Shown here piece after piece: positions 54,802-64,000 of a DNA stretch of 64,000 bases; positions within the stretch are counted from its first letter, which is position 1, and every line of letters begins with the position of its first letter. The translations under genes were made by a program, and so were the position numbers. Below the pieces are notes generated by a model. It searched no databases. It was not told the DNA's origin and saw nothing but the letters and a program-made list of their open reading frames with translations. Location of the stretch: positions 2,852,001 through 2,916,000 of the forward strand of contig NZ_JAJEJV010000004.1 of the NCBI RefSeq assembly GCF_021390675.1, written 5' to 3'. The stretch is from Dyella sp. 2HG41-7. Lineage in GTDB: Bacteria; Pseudomonadota; Gammaproteobacteria; Xanthomonadales; Rhodanobacteraceae.

Positions 54802-55056
54802 CGAAGGCAGGCCAGAGATCGCAGATAAGGCTGTTGGAAACAACCGTCAAAATGGCCCGCGAAGCTAACACAGTCACGCGGGGGCGGAAACGGCAAGCGC
54901 CAGGAACCAACCGTATTCAAGACGCGGCCAAATGCCGATTTTTTTGATCATCTTAATATCTATATCAGCCACTTACGAAATATCAGTGACGCTGCGCCTG
55001 CACATTGCCGGCCAATGAAATGTTCTTCAAACAATTCGTGCTAGTCTCCCGCCTCC

Positions 55057-56424
55057 ATGCACTCTCCCGACGACTTCAGCGACGATGCCGGCGGCCAGCC
55101 GCCTCGGCACATCCTTACGCCCAGCACGCTCAACCGTCTGGTGCGCGATCTGCTGGAGGATGCACTGCCGCTGGTGTGGATCGAAGGCGAGCTTTCGAAC
55201 GTCGCACGACCCAGTTCCGGGCATCTGTATTTCACCTTGAAGGACAGCGGCGCGCAGGTGCGTTGCGCCATGTTCAAACCGAAAAGCACGTGGTTGCGCT
55301 TTAAGCCCGCCGATGGCATGCATGTGCTGGCGCGTGCGCGCGTGGGTCTGTACGAACCTCGCGGCGAATTCCAGCTCGTGGTCGAACATTTGGAGCCGGC
55401 TGGCGAAGGCGCCCTGCAACGCGAGTTCGAGCGGCTCAAAGCGCAACTCGATGCCGAAGGACTGTTCGCGCAGGAACGCAAACGCGCCCTGCCCCGTTTT
55501 GCGCGACGCATCGGCGTGATCACGTCACCGACCGGCGCGGCGATTCGCGACGTATTGAGCGTGCTGGCGCGTCGCTGGCCGTTGGTGGAAGTGGACGTAC
55601 TACCCGTGCCGGTACAAGGTCGCGAAGCACCGCCCGCAATCGTTTCGATGCTGCGCAAAGCCTCGGCCAGCGGTCGTTACGACGTATTGCTGCTTACGCG
55701 CGGCGGCGGCTCGCTGGAAGATCTTTGGGCCTTTAACGACGAGCAGGTCGCGCGCGCCATTCACGCCAGCAAAGTGCCTGTGGTAAGCGCCGTAGGGCAC
55801 GAAATCGACTTCAGCATTTCGGATTTCGTCGCCGATTTGCGCGCGCCCACACCGTCGGCAGCGGCAGAATTGCTGGTGCCCGATATCCTGGCGCAGCGGC
55901 GACATCTCGATCAGTGGCGTCAACGCATCACGGCGATCCAAGAGCGTCGGCTGCACGCGAACGTGCAGCGCATCGATCACCTGCTTGCGCGCTTGCAAGC
56001 GCAGCGACCGCAAGCGCGACTGGCTCGCGATCGCGAACGCTTGATGCAATTGCGCCGCCGCCTGCTCGCCGCGCGCACCGCACAACTTACGCAAAAAGCA
56101 GTACGCCTGGATCGCTTGCAAGCACGCTTGCTTGCGCAGCATCCGCGCCAGCGACTTGTCATGATGCGGCAACAACTGGAGCAGCATGCTCTGCATATGC
56201 GGCGCATCATCGAACACAAACTCGAACGCGAACGCCTGACCTTGCAGCAGACCGCGCGCGCGCTGCACGCGGTCAGTCCGCTGGCGACGCTGGAACGCGG
56301 CTACGCCATTCTGTTCGACGCCGACGGCAAAGTACTGCGTTCGGCCCAAAACCTTGCCGTCGATACCGCTTTGCGCGCCCGCCTTGCCGATGGCGAAATT
56401 CCGCTGCGCGTCGCCAAAAAATAG
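55057..56424 (+). CDS. xseA: Exodeoxyribonuclease VII large subunit
   Basis: A 455-residue nuclease subunit. The N-terminal OB fold (LTPSTLNRLVRDLLEDALPLVWIEGELSNVARPSSGHLYFTLKD) is followed by the catalytic domain (RIGVITSPTGAAIRDVLSVLARRWP, LLTRGGGSLEDLWAFNDE, VSAVGHEIDFSISDFVADLRAPTPSAAAEL) and a C-terminal coiled coil that binds XseB. It degrades single-stranded DNA in mismatch repair. The xseB gene is not adjacent. Confidence 0.95.
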   Translation: MHSPDDFSDDAGGQPPRHILTPSTLNRLVRDLLEDALPLVWIEGELSNVARPSSGHLYFTLKDSGAQVRCAMFKPKSTWLRFKPADGMHVLARARVGLYEPRGEFQLVVEHLEPAGEGALQREFERLKAQLDAEGLFAQERKRALPRFARRIGVITSPTGAAIRDVLSVLARRWPLVEVDVLPVPVQGREAPPAIVSMLRKASASGRYDVLLLTRGGGSLEDLWAFNDEQVARAIHASKVPVVSAVGHEIDFSISDFVADLRAPTPSAAAELLVPDILAQRRHLDQWRQRITAIQERRLHANVQRIDHLLARLQAQRPQARLARDRERLMQLRRRLLAARTAQLTQKAVRLDRLQARLLAQHPRQRLVMMRQQLEQHALHMRRIIEHKLERERLTLQQTARALHAVSPLATLERGYAILFDADGKVLRSAQNLAVDTALRARLADGEIPLRVAKK

Positions 56425-56514
56425 GCATTCATTCCTTACACGAATTAAACATTTTTCCGCACGAATCGAACATTGCGGTACATATAGCATCTGTCATCTG
56501 GCTGGAGACGGTGC

Positions 56515-58164
56515 ATGAAGGCGGCCAAGCTTTTTGTGAAAGCCCTGGAAGCGGAAGGTGTGAATCGCATCTTTGGCGTACCCGGCGAGGAAAACCTCGA
56601 CCTTGTCGACGCGTTGCGCGAATCCTCGATTCGCCTGATTGTGACGCGTCATGAGCAGGCCGCTGGCTTTATGGCGGCGACGTGGGGGCGATTGACCGGC
56701 GAATGCGGCGTCGCGCTATCCACACTCGGCCCCGGCGCCACTAACCTGGTCACCGCCGCCGCGTATGCCCAGCTCGGCGCCATGCCGATGCTGATGATCA
56801 CCGGCCAAAAGCCCATCCGCACCCACAAGCAAGGTTTGTTTCAGCTGGTGGATGTGGTGGACATGATGCAGCCGCTGACCAAATACACGCGGCAGATCGT
56901 GTCCGGCATGACGATTCCAGCGCGCATCCGCGAAGCGTTTCGTCGCGCGGAAGAAGAACGTCCCGGCGCCGTGCACCTGGAGTTGCCCGAAGATATTGCG
57001 CGCGACACGGTCGAAGGCGCGATCCTGTTGCCCACGGAATACGCACGCCGTCCGTCGCCTGACGATGCGGCCATCGTGCAAGCCGCGGAAGCCATCAGCA
57101 GCGCCAAGCGCCCCATCCTGATGATCGGCGCAGCCGCCAATCGCCAGCGCACCGCCGTCGCATTGCGCGCTTTTATCGACAAGCTCGGCATCCCTTTCTT
57201 CACCACGCAGATGGGCAAGGGCGTGGTCGACGAAGATCATCCTCTGTGGCTGGGCAACGCGGCGCTATCCGACGGCGACTTCGTGCATCGCGCCATCGAT
57301 GCGGCCGACGTGATCATCAACGTGGGTCACGATGTCGTGGAGAAACCGCCTTTCTTTATGCAACGTGGACGGCGCACAGTCATTCACATCAACTTCTCGT
57401 CGGCAGAAGTGGACACCGTCTATTTTCCGCAGATCGAAGTGGTCGGCGACATCGCGCATACGGTGGAACGACTGACCGACGCGTTGACGCCGCAGGAGCA
57501 CTGGGATTTCCGCTACTTCGACAAAGTGCGCGAAGCATTCCAACAACAGCTCAGCGAATACGCCGACGAAGAACGCTTTCCCATGCATCCCGTTCGCATC
57601 GTGCACGACACGCGCGAATACATGCCCGACGACGCCATACTTTGCCTCGACAACGGCATGTATAAACTTTGGTACGCGCGCTATTACAAAGCACGCCAGC
57701 CCAATACCGTACTGCTCGACAACGCGCTCGCCACCATGGGCGCAGGGCTGCCGTCGGCGATGGCAGCCAAGATGGTCTATCCAGATCGCAAAGTGTTGGC
57801 GATTTGCGGCGACGGCGGCTTCATGATGAATGCGCAGGAGCTAGAAACCGCCGTGCGCTTGAAGCAAGACCTGGTGATCTTGCTGGTGCGCGACGACGCG
57901 TACGGCATGATCCGCTGGAAGCAGGCGGATATGGGTTTTGCCGACTTCGGCATGCAATTCAATAATCCGGATTTTGTGAAGTTCGCCGAAGCACACGGCG
58001 CACACGGTCATCGCCCCGAACGCGCCGCCGAATTTTTGCCGACGTTGAAGCGCGCGTTCGATCAAGGCGGCGTTCATCTGATCGATCTTGCCATCGACTA
58101 TTCCGACAATCATCGCGTGCTCGACGAGGAAATCCGTCGCCTTAGCGCAGCGGTCCAGGAGTGA
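56515..58164 (+). CDS. Acetolactate synthase-like thiamine-diphosphate enzyme
   Basis: A 549-residue ThDP enzyme with the three usual domains. The catalytic Glu lies in RHEQAAGFMA, the central domain has ILMIGAAANRQRTAVALRAF, and the ThDP site has GDGGFMMNAQELETAVRL. There is no partner small subunit, so it resembles catabolic AlsS-type or related 2-oxoacid enzymes rather than the biosynthetic IlvB. The aldehyde dehydrogenase that follows begins 2 bases after the stop; the pairing suggests an enzyme that forms or uses an aldehyde. Confidence 0.82.
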   Translation: MKAAKLFVKALEAEGVNRIFGVPGEENLDLVDALRESSIRLIVTRHEQAAGFMAATWGRLTGECGVALSTLGPGATNLVTAAAYAQLGAMPMLMITGQKPIRTHKQGLFQLVDVVDMMQPLTKYTRQIVSGMTIPARIREAFRRAEEERPGAVHLELPEDIARDTVEGAILLPTEYARRPSPDDAAIVQAAEAISSAKRPILMIGAAANRQRTAVALRAFIDKLGIPFFTTQMGKGVVDEDHPLWLGNAALSDGDFVHRAIDAADVIINVGHDVVEKPPFFMQRGRRTVIHINFSSAEVDTVYFPQIEVVGDIAHTVERLTDALTPQEHWDFRYFDKVREAFQQQLSEYADEERFPMHPVRIVHDTREYMPDDAILCLDNGMYKLWYARYYKARQPNTVLLDNALATMGAGLPSAMAAKMVYPDRKVLAICGDGGFMMNAQELETAVRLKQDLVILLVRDDAYGMIRWKQADMGFADFGMQFNNPDFVKFAEAHGAHGHRPERAAEFLPTLKRAFDQGGVHLIDLAIDYSDNHRVLDEEIRRLSAAVQE

Positions 58165-58166
58165 TC

Positions 58167-59597
58167 ATGCTCAACAAAACCTATCCCTATTTCCTGGCCA
58201 ACGCGCCGCAAACCTCCGACACGATGATGGAGGTGTACGACAAATTCAGCGGCGAAGTCGCCACACGCGTCGCCGTGCCGGATGACGGCGCCACCGAAAA
58301 GGCCATCAACGCCGCCGTGCAAGCTTCGCTTCCCATGAAGAACTTCCGCCCGTGGGCGCGGCAGGCGGTGTTGCAGCATTGTGTGAAGCGCTTCCAGGAG
58401 CGTTACGACGAACTGGCGATGGCGTTATGCGTCGAAGCTGGCAAACCGATCAAGGACGCTGCCGGCGAAGTCACGCGATTGATCGAAACCTTCAGCATCG
58501 CCGCCGAAGAAGCCGTGCGCGTAAATGGCGAAACGCTGAATCTGGAACTCGCCTCGCGTTTGGATGGCTATCACGGTTACACCAAGCGCGTGCCGCTGGG
58601 TCCGGTGTCGTTTATTACCCCGTTCAATTTCCCGTTGAATCTCGTGGCGCATAAAGTCGCACCGGCCATTGCGGCGGGATGTCCGTTCGTATTGAAGCCA
58701 TCGGAAAAAACGCCCATCGGCGCGTTGATCATCGGCGAAGTTTTGGCCGAAACCGATCTGCCCAAAGGCGCTTTTTCCATACTCACGCTGGATGGCAAGC
58801 ACGCCACGCCACTGGTGGAAGATGAGCGTCTCAAACTGCTTTCGTTTACCGGTGGACAGATCGGCTGGGATCTCAAAGCGCGCGCCGGACGCAAGAAGGT
58901 GACGTTGGAACTGGGCGGCAACGCGTCGTGCATTGTGGACGGTGATCAACAGGCGCACCTGGACAAAGTGATCGAGCGGCTCGTGTTCGGCGCGTTCTAT
59001 CAGTCCGGACAAAGCTGCATCAGTGTTCAGCGCATTTATGCGCATGCGTCGATTTACGATGAATTGAAAACGCGCTTTGTCGAGGCGGTGAAGAAGCTGA
59101 AAGCCGGCGATCCTAAGGACAAAACCGTGTTTCTCGGTCCGATGATCGACGAAGCGGCGGCGCAGCGACTCGAAGGCTGGATCAACGAAGCCCAACAAGC
59201 CGGCGGCAAGATCCTTTGCGGCGGCAAGCGCAAGGGCAATATGCTGGAAGCGACCTTGATGGAAAACGTTCCGGGCAATGCGAAGGTCAATCGCAACGAA
59301 GCCTTTGGGCCGTTCGCCTTGCTCGCGCCCTTTAAGAACATCGACGACGCGTTCGCGATGGTTAACGATTCCGACTACGGATTGCAGGCCGGCATTTTCA
59401 CCGACAGCCTCGATCACGCGATGCGCGCGTGGAACGAATTGGAGCAAGGCGGCGTGGTGGTCAACGACGTGCCGAGTTTCCGCGTGGACAATATGCCGTA
59501 CGGCGGCGTGAAGCTGTCGGGTCTTGGCCGCGAAGGCGTCCGTTACGCAATTGAGGATATGACCGAGATTCGCTTGATGGTGATGCGGGAAAAGTAA
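58167..59597 (+). CDS. Aldehyde dehydrogenase family protein
   Basis: A 476-residue NAD(P)-dependent dehydrogenase. It has FITPFNFPLNLVAHKVAPAIAAGCPFVLKPSEKTP, catalytic Glu in LELGGNASC, catalytic Cys in GQSCISVQRIY, and NEAFGPFALL. The missing Gly after the first Thr in SFTGGQIGWDLK is a small departure from FTGS. ATG 58167 is preferred over GTG 58161 because AGGAG then has normal spacing. It forms an operon with the ThDP enzyme. The aldehyde substrate is unknown. Confidence 0.87.
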   Translation: MLNKTYPYFLANAPQTSDTMMEVYDKFSGEVATRVAVPDDGATEKAINAAVQASLPMKNFRPWARQAVLQHCVKRFQERYDELAMALCVEAGKPIKDAAGEVTRLIETFSIAAEEAVRVNGETLNLELASRLDGYHGYTKRVPLGPVSFITPFNFPLNLVAHKVAPAIAAGCPFVLKPSEKTPIGALIIGEVLAETDLPKGAFSILTLDGKHATPLVEDERLKLLSFTGGQIGWDLKARAGRKKVTLELGGNASCIVDGDQQAHLDKVIERLVFGAFYQSGQSCISVQRIYAHASIYDELKTRFVEAVKKLKAGDPKDKTVFLGPMIDEAAAQRLEGWINEAQQAGGKILCGGKRKGNMLEATLMENVPGNAKVNRNEAFGPFALLAPFKNIDDAFAMVNDSDYGLQAGIFTDSLDHAMRAWNELEQGGVVVNDVPSFRVDNMPYGGVKLSGLGREGVRYAIEDMTEIRLMVMREK

Positions 59598-59617
59598 GGC
59601 GAACACGCCTCGCTTTT

Positions 59618-60574
59618 CTAGACAACGCCACTGACCTCGACCACCGGGCACGCGCCCACCTGACGCAAACGCGTGACATCGCGCAGCGGCGGCGCGCCGT
59701 GCTGACGGCTGTATTCGCGACTGAATTGCGAAGGGCTTTCGTAGCCCACACGGTGAGCTGCCGTCGCCACGTCGCATCCTTCCGTCAGCAGCAGGCGACG
59801 CGCCTCGTGCAAACGCAGCACCTTTTGATATTGCAGCGGACTCATCGCCGTGATTTCGCGGAAATGATGATGTAGCGATGACGAACTCATGTTCACCATG
59901 CTGGCAAGTTCGCTAATTCGCAACGGCTTGTTGAAATGCTGACGCAGCCAATGAATGGCTCGCACAATCTGCTGTCCCTGCCCGCCTACTGCCGCGATTT
60001 GCGCCAGACGCGCGCCTTGTTCGCCGGTCAGCAATCGATAAATGAGTTCGCGTTCGATCAGCGGCGCGAGCAGCGGCAGATCGTCGGGTGAATCGAGCAA
60101 ACGCACCAAGCGAAGCAAAGGGTCGATCACGCTCTCGCTCACCGGACTCAAGGCGATGCCTCGCGCGGTAGCGGTGGACGGCTTGGGCATTTTCACTTCG
60201 GACAGCCATTCGCCGATGCGCACCGGATCGAGTCGCAAGGTGATGCACAGACACGGCTCCTGTGGCGAAGCACGCATCACCTGCGCAGTAACCGGCACAT
60301 CGATCGAGTTGATTAAGTAATGGCCGAACTCCTGCTCGTAGCGATCCTCGCCGACCAGAATGTGCTTGTTGCCCTGGAGCAGCAGCCCCAAACAGGGTTC
60401 GTACAACGCGCAACTACGGTCGCTGGGCATGTCCGCCCGAAAGAACGACAAGGCCGGCCAATCGGTGACCGTGAAGCCTTCGGACCGGGCGTATCGTTCA
60501 ACGATGGCTGTCAATTCCTCGCGATCCTGGTCCAGGCGGGAGGACATCTCTACGGGCTTTAGCTGAGTATTCAT
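59618..60574 (-). CDS. AraC-family regulator (AraC_N type)
   Basis: A 318-residue regulator. The N-terminal AraC_N domain (residues about 35-190) reads CALYEPCLGLLLQGNKHILVGEDRYEQEFGHYLINSIDVPVTAQV. Two C-terminal HTHs read LRISELASMVNMSSSSLHHHFREITAMSPLQYQKVLRLHEARRLL and DVATAAHRVGYESPSQFSREYSRQHGAPP. Regulators of this class usually control a neighbouring alcohol or aldo-keto reductase. The alcohol dehydrogenase lies divergently 176 bases away, so it is the likely target. Confidence 0.9.
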   Translation of the reverse strand: MNTQLKPVEMSSRLDQDREELTAIVERYARSEGFTVTDWPALSFFRADMPSDRSCALYEPCLGLLLQGNKHILVGEDRYEQEFGHYLINSIDVPVTAQVMRASPQEPCLCITLRLDPVRIGEWLSEVKMPKPSTATARGIALSPVSESVIDPLLRLVRLLDSPDDLPLLAPLIERELIYRLLTGEQGARLAQIAAVGGQGQQIVRAIHWLRQHFNKPLRISELASMVNMSSSSLHHHFREITAMSPLQYQKVLRLHEARRLLLTEGCDVATAAHRVGYESPSQFSREYSRQHGAPPLRDVTRLRQVGACPVVEVSGVV

Positions 60575-60750
60575 GCGGAAATGGAGTCGTCAGACGCATG
60601 TAGAGATTGCCTGTTCCTGCAGGCCTTGGCGAGCCTTTCACACGGGATTTGCAGGATCGGGCAAGCATTTCGCAGGAATCGATTACCTGCCGCTTGTTTC
60701 CAATGCGCATACTTTTGCTTTCGCCCACGTCATTTCCCTTGGAGAACACT

Positions 60751-61812
60751 ATGGCTAGCAGCATTCGCGGATATGCCGCGCAATCCGCCACCGCGCCTCT
60801 CGCGCCGCATCGGATCGAACGACGCGATCCACGCGCGGACGACGTGGTCATCGACATTCTGTATTGCGGCGTTTGCCACTCCGACATCCACGTTGCACGC
60901 AACGAATGGGGCGGCGCGCGCTATCCGGTGGTGCCGGGTCACGAAATCGTCGGGCGCGTCATTTCCGTTGGCGACAAAGTTACGCGCTTCAAAGCCGGCG
61001 ATATGGTGGGCGTGGGTTGCTTGGTCGATTCGTGTCAGCACTGCGAACCCTGTGCGCAGGGTTTAGAGCAGTACTGCAAAGAATCCCCCACGTTCACCTA
61101 CAACGCGATCGATCGTCACGACGGCACGGTGACCTACGGCGGCTATTCCGAGCGCATCGTGGTGTCCGACAAATTCGTGTTGCGCGTGCCCGAAGGCGTC
61201 GACCCCAAGTCCGCCGCGCCGCTGTTGTGCGCAGGCATCACGACGTGGTCGCCGTTGCGTCACTGGAAAATCGGCAAAGGCCATAAAGTCGCCGTGGTGG
61301 GTTTGGGCGGCCTCGGTCATATGGGCCTGAAGTTCGCCAAGGCGATGGGCGCGGATGTCACGCTGTTTACGCGCTCGCCTGGCAAGGAAGCGGAAGCGCG
61401 TCGCCTCGGCGCCGATCACGTGGTGCTGTCCACCGATCCGAAGCAGATGGAAGCGGCGGCTGGCCAATTCGATTTCATTCTCGACACGGTGCCGCATCAG
61501 CACGATTTGAATCCGTACCTAGCCACGCTGAAGATCGATGGCGTGCATGTGCTGGTCGGTTTGGTCGAGCCGGTGGATCCGCCCGTGCATGCCGGCAGCC
61601 TTATCTTCGCGCGGCGCACGCTGGCGGGTTCGCTGATCGGCGGTCTTCCCGAAACGCAGGAGATGCTGGATTTCTGCGCCAAGCATGGCATTAGCGCGGA
61701 TATCGAAATGATCGATATGAAGGACATCAACAAAGCCTACGAGCGCATGCTCAAGAGCGATGTGCGCTATCGCTTCGTGATCGATATGGCGTCGCTGAAA
61801 AACGGGGCTTAA
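60751..61812 (+). CDS. Zinc-dependent NAD(P) alcohol dehydrogenase (YahK/CAD-like)
   Basis: A 353-residue MDR dehydrogenase. The catalytic zinc site is GVCHSDIH plus GHEIVGRV. The structural zinc cysteines lie in DSCQHCEPCAQGLEQYC. The Rossmann motif is GLGGLGHMGLKFAKAMG. It closely matches the YahK/cinnamyl-alcohol dehydrogenase group that reduces aldehydes with NADPH. The ATG at 60751 follows GGAG. It is probably controlled by the divergent AraC-type gene. Confidence 0.92.
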   Translation: MASSIRGYAAQSATAPLAPHRIERRDPRADDVVIDILYCGVCHSDIHVARNEWGGARYPVVPGHEIVGRVISVGDKVTRFKAGDMVGVGCLVDSCQHCEPCAQGLEQYCKESPTFTYNAIDRHDGTVTYGGYSERIVVSDKFVLRVPEGVDPKSAAPLLCAGITTWSPLRHWKIGKGHKVAVVGLGGLGHMGLKFAKAMGADVTLFTRSPGKEAEARRLGADHVVLSTDPKQMEAAAGQFDFILDTVPHQHDLNPYLATLKIDGVHVLVGLVEPVDPPVHAGSLIFARRTLAGSLIGGLPETQEMLDFCAKHGISADIEMIDMKDINKAYERMLKSDVRYRFVIDMASLKNGA

Positions 61813-61863
61813 GGCGATTTATTCCCTCCTCGATGGCGAGGAGGGAATTCTCATAAGAACGAA

Positions 61864-62622
61864 TCAAGGCGCGCCGTATCGGCTGGGCGGCGCGTTCCAT
61901 CCCATGACGTTGTAGACGTGAAATGTGAGTATGCCGAGGTATTCGTGCAAGGCGAATTCGGTAAGCGAGACGTTCCAGCCGTTCGGGAACCACGAAATTC
62001 GCGCATCGGCGTAATCGCCGCGCACGGGCAGCGCATCGACGCCGAAGTGTTCGAAATACATTTGCGCGCGACGCAAATGCACCGCCGACGACACCAGCAC
62101 CACACGCTGCGGCGCATATGCCTTAAGCATCGGCTGCACAAATTGTGCGTTTTGCCAGGTGTTGAAACTGCGTGTTTCCAGTTGCAGATCGGAACGGTCC
62201 ACGCCCATGCCGAGCAAGAGTTCGCCGTAGGCCGTCGCTTCCGGAACGCCGTTACGGAACGGATCGCCGCCGCTGACGATCACCTTGCAATCGTTGCCGC
62301 TCTGCTTGCATTGGCGATACAGCGTGTAGCCCTCGACCAGCCGATTGCCCGCGAACACCGTGGGGCCGACTTGGTTGGTGCCGATCACGCGCGACGTGCC
62401 GACGCCCAGGATCACGATCGCATTGCGAGGCGCCCAGGTCACCGTGGGCCGCGTCGCATACGGTGCTTGCAAATGGACGAGCAACCACGCCGGCAAAGGT
62501 CCGCACCCGCTCGCAAGCATCAGCACAAATGCCAAGCCGAACATCAGCCATCCGCTACGGGTTCGACGTTTGCGGACCAGTACGTAACCGAGCACACAAA
62601 GCAGTAGCAACAAAATCAGCAT
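61864..62622 (-). CDS. YdcF-like (DUF218) membrane protein
   Basis: A 252-residue protein with one or two N-terminal helices (residues 1-15 and 24-42) and a DUF218 domain: AIVILGVGTSR, CKVIVSGGDPFRNGVPEATAYGELLLGMGV, LETRSFNTWQNAQFVQPML and VVLVSSAVHLRRAQMYFEHFG. Members act in envelope metabolism (SanA/ElyC/YdcF group) near peptidoglycan or carrier-lipid steps. The exact reaction is unknown. It ends convergently with the alcohol dehydrogenase gene. Confidence 0.86.
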   Translation of the reverse strand: MLILLLLLCVLGYVLVRKRRTRSGWLMFGLAFVLMLASGCGPLPAWLLVHLQAPYATRPTVTWAPRNAIVILGVGTSRVIGTNQVGPTVFAGNRLVEGYTLYRQCKQSGNDCKVIVSGGDPFRNGVPEATAYGELLLGMGVDRSDLQLETRSFNTWQNAQFVQPMLKAYAPQRVVLVSSAVHLRRAQMYFEHFGVDALPVRGDYADARISWFPNGWNVSLTEFALHEYLGILTFHVYNVMGWNAPPSRYGAP

Positions 62623-62698
62623 GCACGCATGTCCCGATCAAAAACAGGAAGGTTAGCGCAAGTCGCAGTCGGCACCCGATTCGCCTACCCTGCTCGCT

Positions 62699-63295
62699 AT
62701 GACCGCCACGCTTCACACCCTTCTCGCCCCTTGCCGCTATAGCGAGGACATTCGCAAGAGCCGCTTTCTCGCCCAAGCATCGCCCGTCGACACGCCACAA
62801 CAAGCCTTGGCCTATGTGCAGAACGCTGGCGACGCCTCCGCCACGCATAATTGCTGGGCCTATCGCATCGGCAAGGATTACCGCTTCAACGACGACGGCG
62901 AACCCGGCGGCACCGCGGGCCGCCCGATCCTGCAAGCCATCGAAGGCCAGGGCATGGACCGTGTGGTCGTGGTGGTCACGCGCTGGTACGGCGGGATCAA
63001 ACTCGGCGCCGGCGGTCTGGCGCGCGCCTACGGCGGCACGGCGGCGGAATGCCTGCGTATCGCCGAACGCACGCCGATCGTGGCGATGGGCCGACTGGGC
63101 ATGCATTGCGAGTTTGCCGACCTGGCCCTGATCAAAGCGCGGCTCAAGGAACTGGGCGCGGAGATCGAGCAGGAAAACTTTGAAGCCACCGGCGTCACCA
63201 TGCACTGGCGCCTACCGGCGGACCGACTGGCTGACGCCAAGGCCAGGGTCGTCGACATCAGCCGAGGCCGTAGCGAGGCTTACGTGCTCGACTAG
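62699..63295 (+). CDS. yigZ: YigZ/IMPACT-family protein
   Basis: A 198-residue protein of the UPF0029/Impact family. The N-terminal domain has CRYSEDIRKSRFLAQ, THNCWAYRIG, NDDGEPGGTAGRPILQAIEG and VVVVTRWYGGIKLGAGGLARAYGG. The C-terminal DUF1949 ferredoxin-like domain follows (residues about 140-198). Its function in bacteria is uncertain; the eukaryotic homologue binds Gcn1. Confidence 0.93.
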   Translation: MTATLHTLLAPCRYSEDIRKSRFLAQASPVDTPQQALAYVQNAGDASATHNCWAYRIGKDYRFNDDGEPGGTAGRPILQAIEGQGMDRVVVVVTRWYGGIKLGAGGLARAYGGTAAECLRIAERTPIVAMGRLGMHCEFADLALIKARLKELGAEIEQENFEATGVTMHWRLPADRLADAKARVVDISRGRSEAYVLD

Positions 63296-63360
63296 CGCCA
63301 ACAATTGAATCGCCCCGCGCCAGCCCCATGTGAAACCGATCAGGACTGCGACGAGACCCC

Positions 63361-64000
63361 ATGAGCACCACACCTGCGAACGATCCCAAGCCGCGTCGAC
63401 GCATCGGGTCTTTACGGCTGTTGTGGCCGTTCGTTAAACCGCATCGCATGTTGGCGGTGGGCTGGTTGCTGTTTCTGGCGATTTCTTCGAGCGCCACGCT
63501 GGTCTTACCGATCGCCGTACGGCACATGATCGATCACGGGTTTCGCAACTCCAACGCGACCGCCATCAACGCCAGCTTTCTCGGTTTGTTCGCCGTCGCA
63601 GTAGTGATGGCGTTCGCCACCGCCGCACGGTTTTATTGCATCTCGCTGCTGGGCGAACGGACGTTGGCGGCTCTGCGTTCCAAGCTGTATGCGCATGTGA
63701 TTCGCTTGGACGTCAGCTTTTTCGAACGCAATCGCGTGGGCGAACTGATTTCCCGCCTCGGCACCGACACGGAAGTCGTGCAAGCGTTAGTCGGCTCCGG
63801 TATTTCCGTCGCGCTGCGCAGTGCGGTGATGTTGATTGGCGCGACGGCGGCGATGATCTGGACCAGCCCACGTTTGGCCGGACTCACTGCATTGGTGATT
63901 CCCGCCGTGGTGCTGCCGATACTGATTTTCGGACGTCGCGTGCAGAAGCTATCGCGCGCCAGCCAGGATCGCCTCGCCGACGCCGCGGCCATCGCCAATG
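63361..64000 (+). CDS. ABC transporter, fused membrane-ATPase type (partial)
   Basis: The first 213 residues are visible; the gene continues beyond the window. The start (MSTTPANDPKPRRRIGSLRLLWPFVKPHRMLAVGW) leads into the ABC type-1 transmembrane domain with four helices so far and the typical segment LRSKLYAHVIRLDVSFFERNRVGELISRLGTDTEVVQ. The half-transporter is likely an MsbA/lipid- or drug-type exporter. The nucleotide-binding domain lies outside, so the substrate group is not decided. It starts 65 bases after yigZ. Confidence 0.88.
   Translation, partial: MSTTPANDPKPRRRIGSLRLLWPFVKPHRMLAVGWLLFLAISSSATLVLPIAVRHMIDHGFRNSNATAINASFLGLFAVAVVMAFATAARFYCISLLGERTLAALRSKLYAHVIRLDVSFFERNRVGELISRLGTDTEVVQALVGSGISVALRSAVMLIGATAAMIWTSPRLAGLTALVIPAVVLPILIFGRRVQKLSRASQDRLADAAAIAN

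Noticed and set aside
58425-59777. Minus-strand frame of 450 codons
   Set aside because: Antisense to the aldehyde dehydrogenase gene and running into the AraC gene; no family resemblance.

Overview
The window looks like chromosome of a gammaproteobacterium of the Xanthomonadales, most likely Rhodanobacteraceae (Dyella/Luteibacter/Rhodanobacter type). This is an inference from GC-rich coding sequence, a ftsK/lolA/rarA/serS plus trxB/aat neighbourhood typical of that order, a large TonB receptor, and GC-rich intergenic repeats of the kind seen in these genomes. No database search was possible; family names come from recognising the sequences.

Left part (1-27 kb). A four-gene sulfide/persulfide cassette opens the window: two YeeE/YedE half-transporters, a Blh-type persulfide dioxygenase and a BigR/SqrR-type repressor with its cysteine pair. 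Then come small metabolic genes with divergent regulators (SDR + MmyB-type regulator, LysR + Old Yellow Enzyme), two glutathione S-transferases, a truncated AraC regulator, a secreted serine hydrolase, a GGDEF-EAL protein, a membrane diguanylate cyclase, a large secreted glycosidase-like protein, YCII and RibD-like proteins, a secreted protein of unknown function and a PLD-type lipoprotein.

The most unusual region is 27.4-32.3 kb. A tRNA-Ser(UGA) gene on the minus strand is cut in its anticodon arm. Its 3' part lies at 27374-27434 and its 5' part at 32238-32279, and both keep the same 13-bp core AGTTTTCAAGACT. The intervening 4.8 kb has no integrase. It holds an AlpA-like protein, an XRE regulator and a tightly packed five-gene operon: DUF2806, winged-helix-like, DUF6650, a predicted PD-(D/E)XK nuclease with an AbiJ-like N-terminus, and a small unknown. 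It also carries a complete tRNA-Ser(UGA) of different sequence, which would replace the broken one. I read it as a decayed satellite or island carrying a candidate anti-phage system.

Right part (32-64 kb). serS, rarA, lolA, ftsK, trxB and aat form the housekeeping backbone. It is interrupted by an orphan asparagine-synthetase-like gene with a possible 26-residue peptide upstream, and by a TonB receptor/class A acid phosphatase pair behind an AT-rich leader with repeats spaced exactly 70 bp apart. After aat come a CoA-transferase, a cardiolipin synthase, an OafA-type acyltransferase, xseA, an acetolactate-synthase-like/aldehyde dehydrogenase pair, an AraC regulator facing an alcohol dehydrogenase, a YdcF-like protein, YigZ, and an ABC exporter cut by the window end. 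Several intergenic spaces hold inverted repeats, including a 289-bp nested structure between a FemAB-like gene and aat.
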